Of a stretch of 25,917 nucleotides of DNA, positions 6,801 through 13,710 are shown one piece after another. The stretch lies in the IMG/VR virus record IMGVR_UViG_3300030328_001483, positions 1 to 25,917 of that record, one strand, 5' to 3'. Each line of letters starts with the position of its first letter. The first letter of the stretch is position 1. Made by a program: the position numbers and the translations under genes. Origin of the DNA: a virus. The notes under the pieces are model-generated. The model saw only the letters and a list, made by a program, of their open reading frames with translations, was not told where the DNA came from and did no database searches.

Positions 6801-7048
6801 TGGAAAAAGTCTTAACGCTGTTAGTCGGGCTCCTGATTGCATTAGGAGGATGGTCTCTATCTAGAACATTTGAATTATCTACAACTCAAGCCGTACTTGA
6901 AAACCAAATCGATCAATTAGAATTTAGAGTACAAATGCTAGACGAGAAGATGGACAAGATGGTGGACTCTGATGAAGAAATTATGGAGCAACACGAAAAA
7001 TTATTTAAAAAATTAGAACAAGGAAACACGGGGTATAGTTATAACTAA
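6797..7048 (+). CDS. Membrane-anchored coiled-coil protein (i-spanin-like topology)
   Basis: 83 aa: N-terminal transmembrane helix (residues 5-19, VLTLLVGLLIALGGW) followed by a coiled coil (about 27-75, LENQIDQLEFRVQMLDEKMDKM). One N-terminal anchor and a periplasmic coiled coil is the topology of Rz-type inner-membrane spanins, and a 39-aa lipoprotein-like ORF lies immediately upstream with ATGA overlap. Two ATG codons (6797, 6800) are possible starts. The following gene has the same topology and starts at base 7048 inside the stop codon, so the two are coupled. No homology-based identification. Confidence 0.6.
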   Translation: MMEKVLTLLVGLLIALGGWSLSRTFELSTTQAVLENQIDQLEFRVQMLDEKMDKMVDSDEEIMEQHEKLFKKLEQGNTGYSYN

Positions 7049-7422
7049 TGGCACTTAAAATTTCAGAAGAAGCAGCAGTTCAAATGCCGATGAAGACGGT
7101 CGCTAGTCTGATCGTGCTCGTTGCCGCCGGCGTGTTCGTATACGCAGAGCTGACTTCAAGATTAGTATCGTTAGAGACATCAAGAGAATTATTTGAAAAT
7201 GATTTACTTAAAAAATCTGAGCAAGTACCTGTGGACCAGGAGCAACATTTTTTACTTGAGGATCTTTATAAAAGTGTCGAGCAAATTGAAACTCGGATCG
7301 AGGACATGATGCATAATAAAGTGAATATTCAATTTATACAAAAACAAACCGAGAAGCTTTTAGTTGATGTTGAGATCCTAAAAGATAAAGTAAGAGCAAA
7401 TAAAAATGGAGGTACACATTGA
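7048..7422 (+). CDS. Membrane-anchored coiled-coil protein
   Basis: 124 aa: a short N-terminal cytoplasmic part (MALKISEEAAVQMPMKTVAS), one transmembrane helix (about 17-33, VASLIVLVAAGVFVYAE) and a long helical, heptad-rich region to residue 119 (SLETSRELFEND, KSVEQIETRIEDMM, QKQTEKLLVDVEILKDKV). I associate this start sequence with unnamed marine phage proteins of lysis regions. The membrane segment is coded in an unusually GC-rich patch (35 of 60 bases at 7081-7140). It overlaps neighbours on both sides. Probably part of the lysis or envelope-interaction set. Confidence 0.6.
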   Translation: MALKISEEAAVQMPMKTVASLIVLVAAGVFVYAELTSRLVSLETSRELFENDLLKKSEQVPVDQEQHFLLEDLYKSVEQIETRIEDMMHNKVNIQFIQKQTEKLLVDVEILKDKVRANKNGGTH

Positions 7423-7634
7423 CAGAATTAGTGGTGGCTTTACTTCTAATAATTAACGGAGAGATCAAGGAAGCACGTATACAACCGGCGATGTCTGATT
7501 GCCTTAAAGGTAAGCGTGTCGCAATGAGGGGAAATACTTCAAAAAATGTAGTTTATCAATGCGTGAAATCGATGGCGGAGCTCGAGTCGAATATTGATGG
7601 ATCTTTAACTATTAAGAAGTTAATATTAAAATAA
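7419..7634 (+). CDS. Conserved hypothetical protein with N-terminal hydrophobic segment
   Basis: 71 aa from a TTG start supported by GGAGG (7408-7412) six bases upstream and by TTGA overlap with the preceding stop codon. Residues 3-12 (ELVVALLLII) form a short hydrophobic segment; the rest contains two cysteines (DCLKGKR and YQCVKSM) about 20 residues apart that could pair in the periplasm. The pattern is familiar from marine phage lysis regions, without a known function. Confidence 0.6.
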   Translation: MTELVVALLLIINGEIKEARIQPAMSDCLKGKRVAMRGNTSKNVVYQCVKSMAELESNIDGSLTIKKLILK

Positions 7635-7648
7635 TTTTATGTTATATT
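7620..7648 (+). promoter_or_regulatory. Candidate extended -10 promoter, leaderless arrangement
   Basis: TTAATA (7620-7625), 17 bases, and TGT-TATATT (extended -10, hexamer at 7643-7648). The predicted start of transcription coincides with the ATG at 7655, which has no ribosome binding site, so the message could be leaderless. AT-rich DNA makes chance matches common. Confidence 0.3.
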
Positions 7649-7654
7649 TCCAAT

Positions 7655-8365
7655 ATGGCTTATTTAAATGCAAACATTCCTCCAATTTACTGTAAAATAA
7701 GAAAAGAATATTTATATGACCTTACCGGACATGATAGAGAAAGTGAAGATTGCGTTATCTTCGGTATTGCGTCTATTCCAGGACGTTCTATCTTATTTCA
7801 TGTTATGCTACCGAATGGTGCCGTCTTTTATAGATTGCCTATATCAGCGTTTTTCCAAAAATCGTATGACAGAACCAAAGTGCCTGATATGCAAGTCCAC
7901 CAGTTGGAATTGTGGAACTGTTTTAGTTATTGGCCTAGTGTTCATAAATTTGATTGGTTGGCTGGTTTAAATGGAAAATTCTTGGGATTGGATAAAAAAT
8001 TTTATCATGGACAATATTTATTCACGATTGATTGGGCTCATCCAGACACTAACATCTTGGATGTTGAACATTCTGAAATTCCTCAAGAACATAAGTGTGC
8101 ACATATATTGGCTCTTGCTAACGGGAATTATGCAGCTCAGCCTAATAATCGTATTTTGTGGCATGTTAATAACTATACTACTGATAACAGTTGGCCAGAC
8201 TATAAAGTCCAAACTACGTATTGGGACGCAGAAAACTCAGACATGGTAACGGAGGATACAAATAATATGTTTTATCAAATGGAAAGAAAAAAAAATTCAA
8301 AAAGAACTTATAAAAAACATAAAGAATGGGCAGAAGATATGTCCTATGAAGGAGATAAAAAATGA
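7655..8365 (+). CDS. Conserved marine phage hypothetical protein (236 aa)
   Basis: 236 aa, mixed alpha/beta, without membrane segments. Visible features are an N-terminal IPPIYCKIRKEYLYDL, a core FGIASIPGRSILFHVMLPNG, the segment LELWNCFSYWPSV, FTIDWAHPDTNILD, EHKCAHILALANGNYAAQPNNRI and a Lys-rich C-terminus. I recognise the pattern as a widespread marine phage protein found beside endolysin genes, but no function is known to me. It lacks a ribosome binding site and overlaps the endolysin start by ATGA. A cytoplasmic or glycan-related role cannot be judged from sequence alone. Confidence 0.65.
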   Translation: MAYLNANIPPIYCKIRKEYLYDLTGHDRESEDCVIFGIASIPGRSILFHVMLPNGAVFYRLPISAFFQKSYDRTKVPDMQVHQLELWNCFSYWPSVHKFDWLAGLNGKFLGLDKKFYHGQYLFTIDWAHPDTNILDVEHSEIPQEHKCAHILALANGNYAAQPNNRILWHVNNYTTDNSWPDYKVQTTYWDAENSDMVTEDTNNMFYQMERKKNSKRTYKKHKEWAEDMSYEGDKK

Positions 8366-8838
8366 ACTTAAGTCGTAATTTTACACTACAAGAACTAATA
8401 AAATCAGATACAGCAATTCGTAAAGGAATTGATAACAATCCTAACGCAGATCAAATAGAAAAATTAAAAGCGTTATGTGAAAATATACTTCAACCAGTGC
8501 GTGATCACTTTGGCAGAGTTAAAGTGACCTCATGCTATCGTAGCCCAGAGCTGTGCACAGCAATTGGTAGCTCTGTAAATTCGCAGCACGCGCGTGCGGA
8601 AGCGGCAGATTTCGAAGTAATGGGTGTAGATAATGCTGAACTAGCTGATTGGATTCATAGAGAATTACAATATGATCAATTAATTGTTGAATATTATACT
8701 CCAGGAGAACCAAACTCCGGGTGGATACATTGTAGCTATATACCTGAAGGTAGACGTGCCTCTTTTTTACATGCATTTAAAAGTGAAGGAAAAACCAAAT
8801 ATAAACCAATATTAGGAAAAGCAGTAGATTTAGTGTAA
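8362..8838 (+). CDS. M15-type peptidase endolysin
   Basis: 158 aa, the size of phage M15 peptidases. The zinc-binding pattern is visible as SQHARAEAAD (His76 and Asp83, family form SxHxxGxAxD with the Gly replaced by Ala79) and WIHCS (His123). CYRSPE (59-64) and FTLQELIKSDTA near the start are also typical of the M15A group. The enzyme would cleave peptide cross-links of peptidoglycan at lysis. The ATG overlaps the preceding stop (ATGA), with GGAG upstream in AAGGAGATAAAAAATG. No signal peptide, so export would depend on a holin or similar. Confidence 0.87.
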   Translation: MNLSRNFTLQELIKSDTAIRKGIDNNPNADQIEKLKALCENILQPVRDHFGRVKVTSCYRSPELCTAIGSSVNSQHARAEAADFEVMGVDNAELADWIHRELQYDQLIVEYYTPGEPNSGWIHCSYIPEGRRASFLHAFKSEGKTKYKPILGKAVDLV

Positions 8839-8860
8839 ATATTTGATAATAATATTTCAA

Positions 8861-9469
8861 ATGTTAATTACTCCTTTTGTTGATTGGATTATAAAAATAA
8901 ATATACCAGAAATCGATAATAAAAAAATTTTAAATTCTCTTAAAAAATTAGAATACAATAATGTTTATGAGGATAATCGACCAGGTTCTCACATATCTGC
9001 ATCCTATAACATATTAGATATTATTGATAAGGGTGCTTTTATAAAAAAAATTTTATTACAAAAAATAAACAACGCACTTGAAAAATATTCATTTGAAACT
9101 AAAGTAAAATTAGGAATAGTTTGGAGTTCTAAAACACCTTTTGAATCATTTTCTGATTATCATTGGCACACTAATCACTGGTTAAGTGCGGTATATTATC
9201 CACAAGGAACCACAGAACATCCTAATTATCTTGGTTTTAGAAAAAGAAAATTAGATAATTGGTATACTTTGTCTACAGAAAAAAACTTAAAACCTTGGAC
9301 TCAAGAAAAATATGTTTTAACTACTGTAGCTGGTGATTTAGTTATTTTTCCTGCTTGCTATGAACATAGAGTTGAGATAAATAATTCTTTTAAAAACAGA
9401 TTCTCAATTGCAATGGTATGTATGCCCGTTGGAAAAATAGGAGTGGGAGATGGACAAAATTATTTATAA
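8861..9469 (+). CDS. 2OG-Fe(II) oxygenase (C)
   Basis: 202 aa from the ATG at 8861; a TTG at 8843 in frame is less likely, having no ribosome binding site and adding only a short hydrophobic stretch. Motifs: H101-W-H103-T-N-H106 then WLSAVYYPQG, AGDLVIFPACYEH with distal His169, and Arg180 in NRFSIAM. This is the PF13759-like phage oxygenase layout with an HxH ligand pair. It is the first of three oxygenase genes in a row; its stop overlaps the next start as TAATG. The encoding DNA is very AT-rich. Substrate unknown. Confidence 0.75.
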   Translation: MLITPFVDWIIKINIPEIDNKKILNSLKKLEYNNVYEDNRPGSHISASYNILDIIDKGAFIKKILLQKINNALEKYSFETKVKLGIVWSSKTPFESFSDYHWHTNHWLSAVYYPQGTTEHPNYLGFRKRKLDNWYTLSTEKNLKPWTQEKYVLTTVAGDLVIFPACYEHRVEINNSFKNRFSIAMVCMPVGKIGVGDGQNYL

Positions 9470-10071
9470 TGATTAAAGCTTTTGAAGTATCCTGTCCAAT
9501 ATTAAAAGATGTTTTTCCTGAACATAAAACATTAAAAAATTCTTTATATGATAAAATAAAAAATACTAAAGATGTAGGGTGGTTTAATCACAAAGATAAT
9601 TATAATGATAGAATACACCGAACTGATTGGCCTATAGCTGATAATTTTAAAAGAGAATGGGTAAAAGAATTAATACAACCTTTATATAATCAATTAAATA
9701 AATTTGCTTTAACTTTAGGTTATACAAACGTTATAATTAATAAAGTGTGGTATCAAACTTATAAAAATAACCATATTCATAATTGGCATACGCATCACTC
9801 TAATTTTACGGGGGTGTATTATCTTAAAATGCCTACTATTAATACAAGTACATATACACAATTTTTATATCCATCTTCTTTAGAAAATGCTTTTTCAATA
9901 GAAGTACAAGAAGGGGATATGGTTTTTTTCCCCTCACATTTTATTCATCGTTCTCCAGCTTTACAAAGTAAAGAAGATGAGGAGAAAGTTATAATATCTT
10001 GGAACTTAGATTTTAATAGAGTAGATGCAAAGTATACTAAAGATAAAACTTCAAAAGTTATATTAAGTTAA
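9469..10071 (+). CDS. 2OG-Fe(II) oxygenase (D)
   Basis: 200 aa from the ATG at 9469, which overlaps the previous stop (TAATG); an in-frame ATG at 9418 would overlap the upstream gene by 50 bases and adds basic residues unlike the family. Motifs: WYQTYKNNHIHNWHTHHS, with H107-T-H109 (alternatively H102/H104) as likely iron ligands, TGVYYLKMP, then EGDMVFFPSHFIH with distal His160 and a closing VIISWNLDF strand. Lys173 stands where the 2OG-binding Arg is often found. Family assignment is good, activity slightly uncertain. Confidence 0.75.
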   Translation: MIKAFEVSCPILKDVFPEHKTLKNSLYDKIKNTKDVGWFNHKDNYNDRIHRTDWPIADNFKREWVKELIQPLYNQLNKFALTLGYTNVIINKVWYQTYKNNHIHNWHTHHSNFTGVYYLKMPTINTSTYTQFLYPSSLENAFSIEVQEGDMVFFPSHFIHRSPALQSKEDEEKVIISWNLDFNRVDAKYTKDKTSKVILS

Positions 10072-10608
10072 ATGAAAATAAATATTTTTTCTATTCCTAT
10101 TTATGCAACTACTATTGATGTAAATGAGATAAGAATAAATCATGTAGATTTTGTCAAAACGTGGTTATCTAAGACTGAAAGTTCTCACAATTTTAATAAT
10201 GAGGTATGTCCTGATTCAACAAAGTATTTATTAAAAAATGTTTCTGATCTTATTTCAGAAGATATTGGAAAACCACATAGACTTCATTTAAAAAGCATTT
10301 GGGAAAATCATTATAAAGAAAACGATTATCAAGATAAACACATTCATCCTATGTCTCATTTTTCATTTATTATTTATAAAAAGATTTCAGAATCTAATAC
10401 TTTGTTTTTTCATCCTGCTGATAAATTATTACAATCTTATTATGAAAATATGGAATTGCCTATTTTTATGGAAAATTTTAAACCAGATTTAAAACAAGGC
10501 CAATTGTTGGTCTTCCCTAGTTTCTTAGAACATATGGTATTAAAGCATAACCATTCTGAAACAATCGCTGGTAATATACTTATAGAATTACTTGAAAAAA
10601 AAATTTAA
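10072..10608 (+). CDS. 2OG-Fe(II) oxygenase (E)
   Basis: 178 aa, starting the base after the preceding stop codon, without its own ribosome binding site. Motifs: IWENHYKENDYQDKHIHPMS, with H90-I-H92, SFIIYKK, SNTLFFHP, GQLLVFPSFLEH with His154, then TIAGNILIE. This matches a cyanophage and marine phage oxygenase subgroup in which the strand after the distal His reads TIAGN rather than carrying Arg at the same place. It belongs to a subfamily different from its two upstream neighbours, so the run is not a simple tandem duplication. Substrate unknown. Confidence 0.73.
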   Translation: MKINIFSIPIYATTIDVNEIRINHVDFVKTWLSKTESSHNFNNEVCPDSTKYLLKNVSDLISEDIGKPHRLHLKSIWENHYKENDYQDKHIHPMSHFSFIIYKKISESNTLFFHPADKLLQSYYENMELPIFMENFKPDLKQGQLLVFPSFLEHMVLKHNHSETIAGNILIELLEKKI

Positions 10609-10632
10609 CCCATTCTTAAAACTATTGCGCTC

Positions 10633-10661
10633 TAGATTATGGGCTCCGAAAGTGGTACAAT
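10633..10661 (+). promoter_or_regulatory. Candidate extended -10 promoter before tail module
   Basis: TGG-TACAAT (extended -10, hexamer 10656-10661) with a weak TAGATT at 17-base spacing (10633-10638), in an 86-base gap after the oxygenase run and before the tail genes. Supported only by consensus and position. Confidence 0.3.
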
Positions 10662-10694
10662 CCAAGAAGGTGTATAACCGTAAAAAGGAGAAAC

Positions 10695-10784
10695 ATGTCA
10701 CTTACAGAAAAAGGAAAGAAGATTATGGAAGCAATGACTAAAAATAAAGGAAATATTAAAGGAGAGGCATGTCTAACAAATTGA
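10695..10784 (+). CDS. 29-aa small basic ORF
   Basis: A 29-codon ORF (MSLTEKGKKIMEAM, then KNKGNIKGEA) with AAAAAGGAG 4 bases before the ATG and a 16-base overlap with the next gene. Its sequence resembles a small marine phage protein built on LTxKGKKI and NKGxIKG blocks, but here the middle is shorter and the end continues with ACLTN, so it could be a deleted derivative. The strong ribosome binding site argues that it is translated or serves to couple translation of the next gene. Confidence 0.45.
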   Translation: MSLTEKGKKIMEAMTKNKGNIKGEACLTN

Positions 10785-11215
10785 CTAAAATGAGAGTTGA
10801 GTTTGATACTGGTATGCAAGATTTCATGCCTAAACCTTATTTTACTGAAAAAGATTTAAAAAAATCTGGTGAAAAAAAGTTAAAACCCTCTTTAACAATC
10901 AGAAAACAAAAATTTAAAAATGAATTTATAAAAGGAACTCCTAGCCAAGAAATAGAATCAGAATTTGGTATAAAAATATCAAAAGACCAAAAAGGAATTT
11001 TTTTTAAAAAAAAATTTAAAAGAGGTGGTGATGTAATGAAAGCAGCAATGGGTAGAGCAGCCTTCAGTGAGACTACATCGCAAGCTCCAAGTACACCAAA
11101 ATTAGAAAAATATAATGGTAGTTATATGCATTCTGAGATAGACGGCAGAAAAGTAAGTAATGATAGTTTAGTAAAATATTATGGACCTTTATTGAAAGGA
11201 TTTAAAAATGACTGA
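10769..11215 (+). CDS. Lys-rich hypothetical protein of the tail module
   Basis: 148 aa, very basic, with repeated Lys runs (LKKSGEKKLKPS, FFKKKFKRGG) and a helical stretch FKRGGDVMKAAMGRAAFSE about residues 84-102. GGAGAGG just upstream supports the start. It overlaps the 29-aa ORF before it and the 60-aa gene after it. I do not recognise a family; the paired glycines after Lys/Arg recur in the neighbour (MKKGGITDY) and in the protein at 24855 (RTGGIAEIKKF), which suggests a shared motif of virion or DNA-associated proteins. Function unknown. Confidence 0.55.
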   Translation: MSNKLTKMRVEFDTGMQDFMPKPYFTEKDLKKSGEKKLKPSLTIRKQKFKNEFIKGTPSQEIESEFGIKISKDQKGIFFKKKFKRGGDVMKAAMGRAAFSETTSQAPSTPKLEKYNGSYMHSEIDGRKVSNDSLVKYYGPLLKGFKND

Positions 11216-11390
11216 TAAAAAAGGATTACAAAAAATAGGATTACAAATACCAAAAATAGTTTTAAGAGCTGCAGGTAATGATCCAAAAAGATTAAAAAAA
11301 ATAAGAGATTTATTTGGTAAGAAAAAACAACTTAAGTTTCCTGGCATGAAAAAAGGCGGTATAACCGATTATTATAAGGATATTTTATAA
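11208..11390 (+). CDS. Small basic hypothetical protein
   Basis: 60 aa with about one third Lys and Arg, ending in FPGMKKGGITDYYKDIL, an ending I associate with small marine phage proteins found next to adaptor genes. It begins inside the end of the previous gene with GGA upstream (GAAAGGATTTAAAAATG) and ends in TAATG shared with the adaptor gene, so it is co-translated with the tail operon. A DNA- or head-tail-associated role is only an inference from charge and position. Confidence 0.55.
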   Translation: MTDKKGLQKIGLQIPKIVLRAAGNDPKRLKKIRDLFGKKKQLKFPGMKKGGITDYYKDIL

Positions 11391-12082
11391 TGGCTACTTC
11401 AGGAACTACAGCTTTTAATTTAGCAATAGATGATGTAATCCAAGAGGGTTACCAAAGATGCGGTGTAAGAACTAATTCTGGTTATGATTTAAAATCAGCT
11501 AGAACTAGTTTAAACTTATTATTTTCAGAATGGGGAAATAGAGGACTACATCTTTGGAAAGTTGAATTAGATGAAAGCGCATTAGTATCAGGACAAGCCA
11601 ACTACACAGTTGCAAGTGATGTTAGTGATGTTCTTGAGGCTTTTATTTCTACTTCAGCAGCGTCAGCTAACTCTACAGAAACAGAAGATGTTGCATTAAC
11701 AAAAATAGACAGATCAACTTATGCAGCAATCCCTAATAAATATTCAAGTGGAACACCGTCTCAATACTATGTATCTAGACAAACAACTCCAATTATATAT
11801 TTATATCAAACACCTAATCTTAATAATTACACATATTTAAAATATTATGTAATTAAAAGAATTGAAGATGCAGGAAATTATACAAATGATCCGGATGTAG
11901 TGTATAGATTTTTACCATGTATGTGTGCAGGACTAGCATACTATTTAGCTATGAAAATAAACCCACAATTAGTCCAACAAAATAAATTAATTTACGAGGA
12001 TGAATTAAAAAGAGCGTTAAACGAAGATGGTCAAAGAACGTCTACTTATATAACACCTCAAAACTTTTATGTACAAGGTTAA
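11390..12082 (+). CDS. Head-tail adaptor, P22 gp4-like
   Basis: 230 aa. The N-terminal helical pattern (FNLAIDDVIQEGYQRCGVR, then YDLKSARTSLNLLFSEWGNRGLHLW, residues about 8-57) is that of P22 gp4-type tail accessory factors in marine podoviruses; the C-terminal part has helices CMCAGLAYYLAMKI and IYEDELKRALNEDG. These proteins form a ring below the portal and close the head-tail junction. It starts in TAATG shared with the previous gene and is followed by a second adaptor-type gene (12553). Family assignment fairly sure. Confidence 0.75.
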   Translation: MATSGTTAFNLAIDDVIQEGYQRCGVRTNSGYDLKSARTSLNLLFSEWGNRGLHLWKVELDESALVSGQANYTVASDVSDVLEAFISTSAASANSTETEDVALTKIDRSTYAAIPNKYSSGTPSQYYVSRQTTPIIYLYQTPNLNNYTYLKYYVIKRIEDAGNYTNDPDVVYRFLPCMCAGLAYYLAMKINPQLVQQNKLIYEDELKRALNEDGQRTSTYITPQNFYVQG

Positions 12083-12091
12083 GGTATAATT

Positions 12092-12553
12092 ATGGGAGTA
12101 TTTGCAACAGGAAAAAGAGCATTAGCAATATCTGATAGATCAGGAATGGCTTTTCCATATGAAGAAATGGTTAAAGAATGGAATGGCTCGTTAGTCCATT
12201 ATTCTGAGTTTGAACCAAAACAACCACAGATAAGAAGAAGACGAAACCAAGCAGATGCGATTGCGTTACAAGATCCAAGAGTTCAACATTATCAACAACC
12301 ACAACTAATGTCTTCAATAAACCCAACATTTGCACCTAACGATTCTACTGTTGTAGCTTCTGGTGGAGTAACTGTTTGTATTGCAAATTTAGATTTACCT
12401 GGAGACTTTGCATTTAGAACACAAGAATTTAAAATTACAAGAGATGGAGTTACTGAAACACTTTATAGTATGGTTCCAGAAGATCCTTCATTACAAAATA
12501 GAAGAAGAGAGCTTATTTCAACAATAGGAAAAGCAACAGTGAGTATAACATAA
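12092..12553 (+). CDS. Virion-module protein with degenerate zinc-ribbon-like N-terminus
   Basis: 153 aa. Residues 4-46 (FATGKRALAISDRSGMAFPY, VKEWNGSLVHYSEFEPKQPQ) correspond to a common phage module that in some relatives carries CDRCG and CPEC zinc-binding pairs; here those positions read SDRSG and HYSE, so metal binding is lost. A basic linker follows (RRRRNQ), then a beta-rich C-terminal half (VVASGGVTVCIANL, FRTQEFKITRDGVTE). It sits between two adaptor genes and overlaps the second in TAATG, indicating a head-tail junction or tail role. Comparison with the cysteine form is from memory. Confidence 0.6.
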   Translation: MGVFATGKRALAISDRSGMAFPYEEMVKEWNGSLVHYSEFEPKQPQIRRRRNQADAIALQDPRVQHYQQPQLMSSINPTFAPNDSTVVASGGVTVCIANLDLPGDFAFRTQEFKITRDGVTETLYSMVPEDPSLQNRRRELISTIGKATVSIT

Positions 12554-13233
12554 TGGCAATAACACATTCAAATTTTTTAACACAAGTAAGAAACTACACA
12601 GAAGTAGGTAGCACTGTTTTAACAGATGCAATCATAGGTGATTTTATTACTGCTGTTGAATTAGACGTAGCAGGTAAAGTTGATTATGATGATTTAAGAA
12701 AATATTCTACTTCAACATTTTCAGCTTCAAAAAGATACGTTATTTTACCTGCTGATTGTATCCTTGTAAGATCGGTAGAACATATAAATTCATCTGGACA
12801 TAGAAATTTTTTAGAGAAAAGAGACACAAGTTTTATATCAGAGTACAATCATACAAATGCTACTGGAAATCCGAAATATTGGGCTAATTGGGAAGATAAT
12901 GTGGTTCAAGGACCAGTTATTCTTGTGGCTCCTATGCCTTCAAGTGCGGATACAGTACAATTAAATTACATAAAAAGCCCACCTCATTTTGATTCGTCTA
13001 CAAATACTTATTTATCAACTAATCAAGAATCCATGCTTTTACATGGGGTCTTAGCAGAAGCTTACAGCTATTTAAAAGGACCCGACAATCTATACACATT
13101 GTATAAAAAGAAGTATGATGAAGAAATACAGAATTTTGCCCTACAACAAATGGGTAGAAGAAGACGTGCGGAGTATGATGATGGAGTTCCAAGAGTGAAA
13201 GTTCCATCCCCTTCTCCAAACACAATTTATTAA
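12553..13233 (+). CDS. Second head-tail adaptor-like protein (SU10-adaptor type)
   Basis: 226 aa. An N-terminal helical part (FLTQVRNYTEVGSTVLTDAI, FITAVELDVAGKV) is followed by a beta-rich middle (RYVILPADCILVRSVEHI, QLNYIKSPPHF) and a C-terminal helix LLHGVLAEAYSYLKGPDNLY, KKYDEEIQNFALQQMGRRRR, the hallmark ending of phage adaptor proteins of the SU10/podovirus type. With the gp4-like gene at 11390 this gives two adaptors, as expected where a second ring links to the nozzle. It starts at the overlapping TAATG. Confidence 0.68.
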   Translation: MAITHSNFLTQVRNYTEVGSTVLTDAIIGDFITAVELDVAGKVDYDDLRKYSTSTFSASKRYVILPADCILVRSVEHINSSGHRNFLEKRDTSFISEYNHTNATGNPKYWANWEDNVVQGPVILVAPMPSSADTVQLNYIKSPPHFDSSTNTYLSTNQESMLLHGVLAEAYSYLKGPDNLYTLYKKKYDEEIQNFALQQMGRRRRAEYDDGVPRVKVPSPSPNTIY

Positions 13234-13249
13234 TTAAAGGAGAATAATT

Positions 13250-13699
13250 ATGGCAATAACAACAAACGCAATTTGTAATTCTTTTAAAAAAGAATTACTA
13301 GAAGGTAAGCATAATTTTTCTAATCCAGGTGGTGACACATTCAAATTGGCAATGTATACAAACTCATCTAGTTTAGGAAAATCAACAACTAATTATGCAA
13401 CAGGTAACGAAGTATCTTCTCCATCTGGCTACTCAGCTGGTGGAAAAGCATTAGTTAATGTGGGTACTTCAATGGCAACAAATACCGCTATTACTGATTT
13501 TGCTGATCTATCTTTTGTTGGTGTAACATTAACAGCAAGAGGTGCTTTAGTTTACAACACAACTACTGGATCAGGATCAAGCACAACTGATGCCGTGGCT
13601 GTTTTAGATTTTGGTGGAGATAAAACTGCAACTTCGGGAACATTTACAATTCAGTTCCCTGCATACACAACTTCTGCTGCAATTTTAAGATTAGCATAA
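13250..13699 (+). CDS. Conserved marine phage virion protein
   Basis: 149 aa, beta-rich. Visible order: FKKELLEGKHNF, DTFKLAMYTNSSSLG, NEVSSPSGYSAGGKALVNVG, LTARGALVYNTT, AVAVLDFGGDKTATSGTFTIQFP and AAILRLA. The LALYT-like strand, GYSAGG turn and LDFGGDK segment make up a pattern I associate with structural proteins near tail-fibre genes in many marine phages. It has the recurring AAAGGAGAATAAT leader (13236-13248), suggesting strong expression. The exact role, possibly tail or fibre-associated, is unknown. Confidence 0.62.
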   Translation: MAITTNAICNSFKKELLEGKHNFSNPGGDTFKLAMYTNSSSLGKSTTNYATGNEVSSPSGYSAGGKALVNVGTSMATNTAITDFADLSFVGVTLTARGALVYNTTTGSGSSTTDAVAVLDFGGDKTATSGTFTIQFPAYTTSAAILRLA

Positions 13700-13710
13700 T
13701 AATTATGGGA

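Noticed and set aside
7716-8249. Two + strand ORFs overlapping the 236-aa gene
   Set aside because: They are in another frame, lack start signals, and the 236-aa protein has a coherent pattern and ATGA coupling.
9418-9469. Upstream ATG for oxygenase D
   Set aside because: It would overlap oxygenase C by 50 bases and add residues unlike the family; TAATG at 9467-9471 is the better start.
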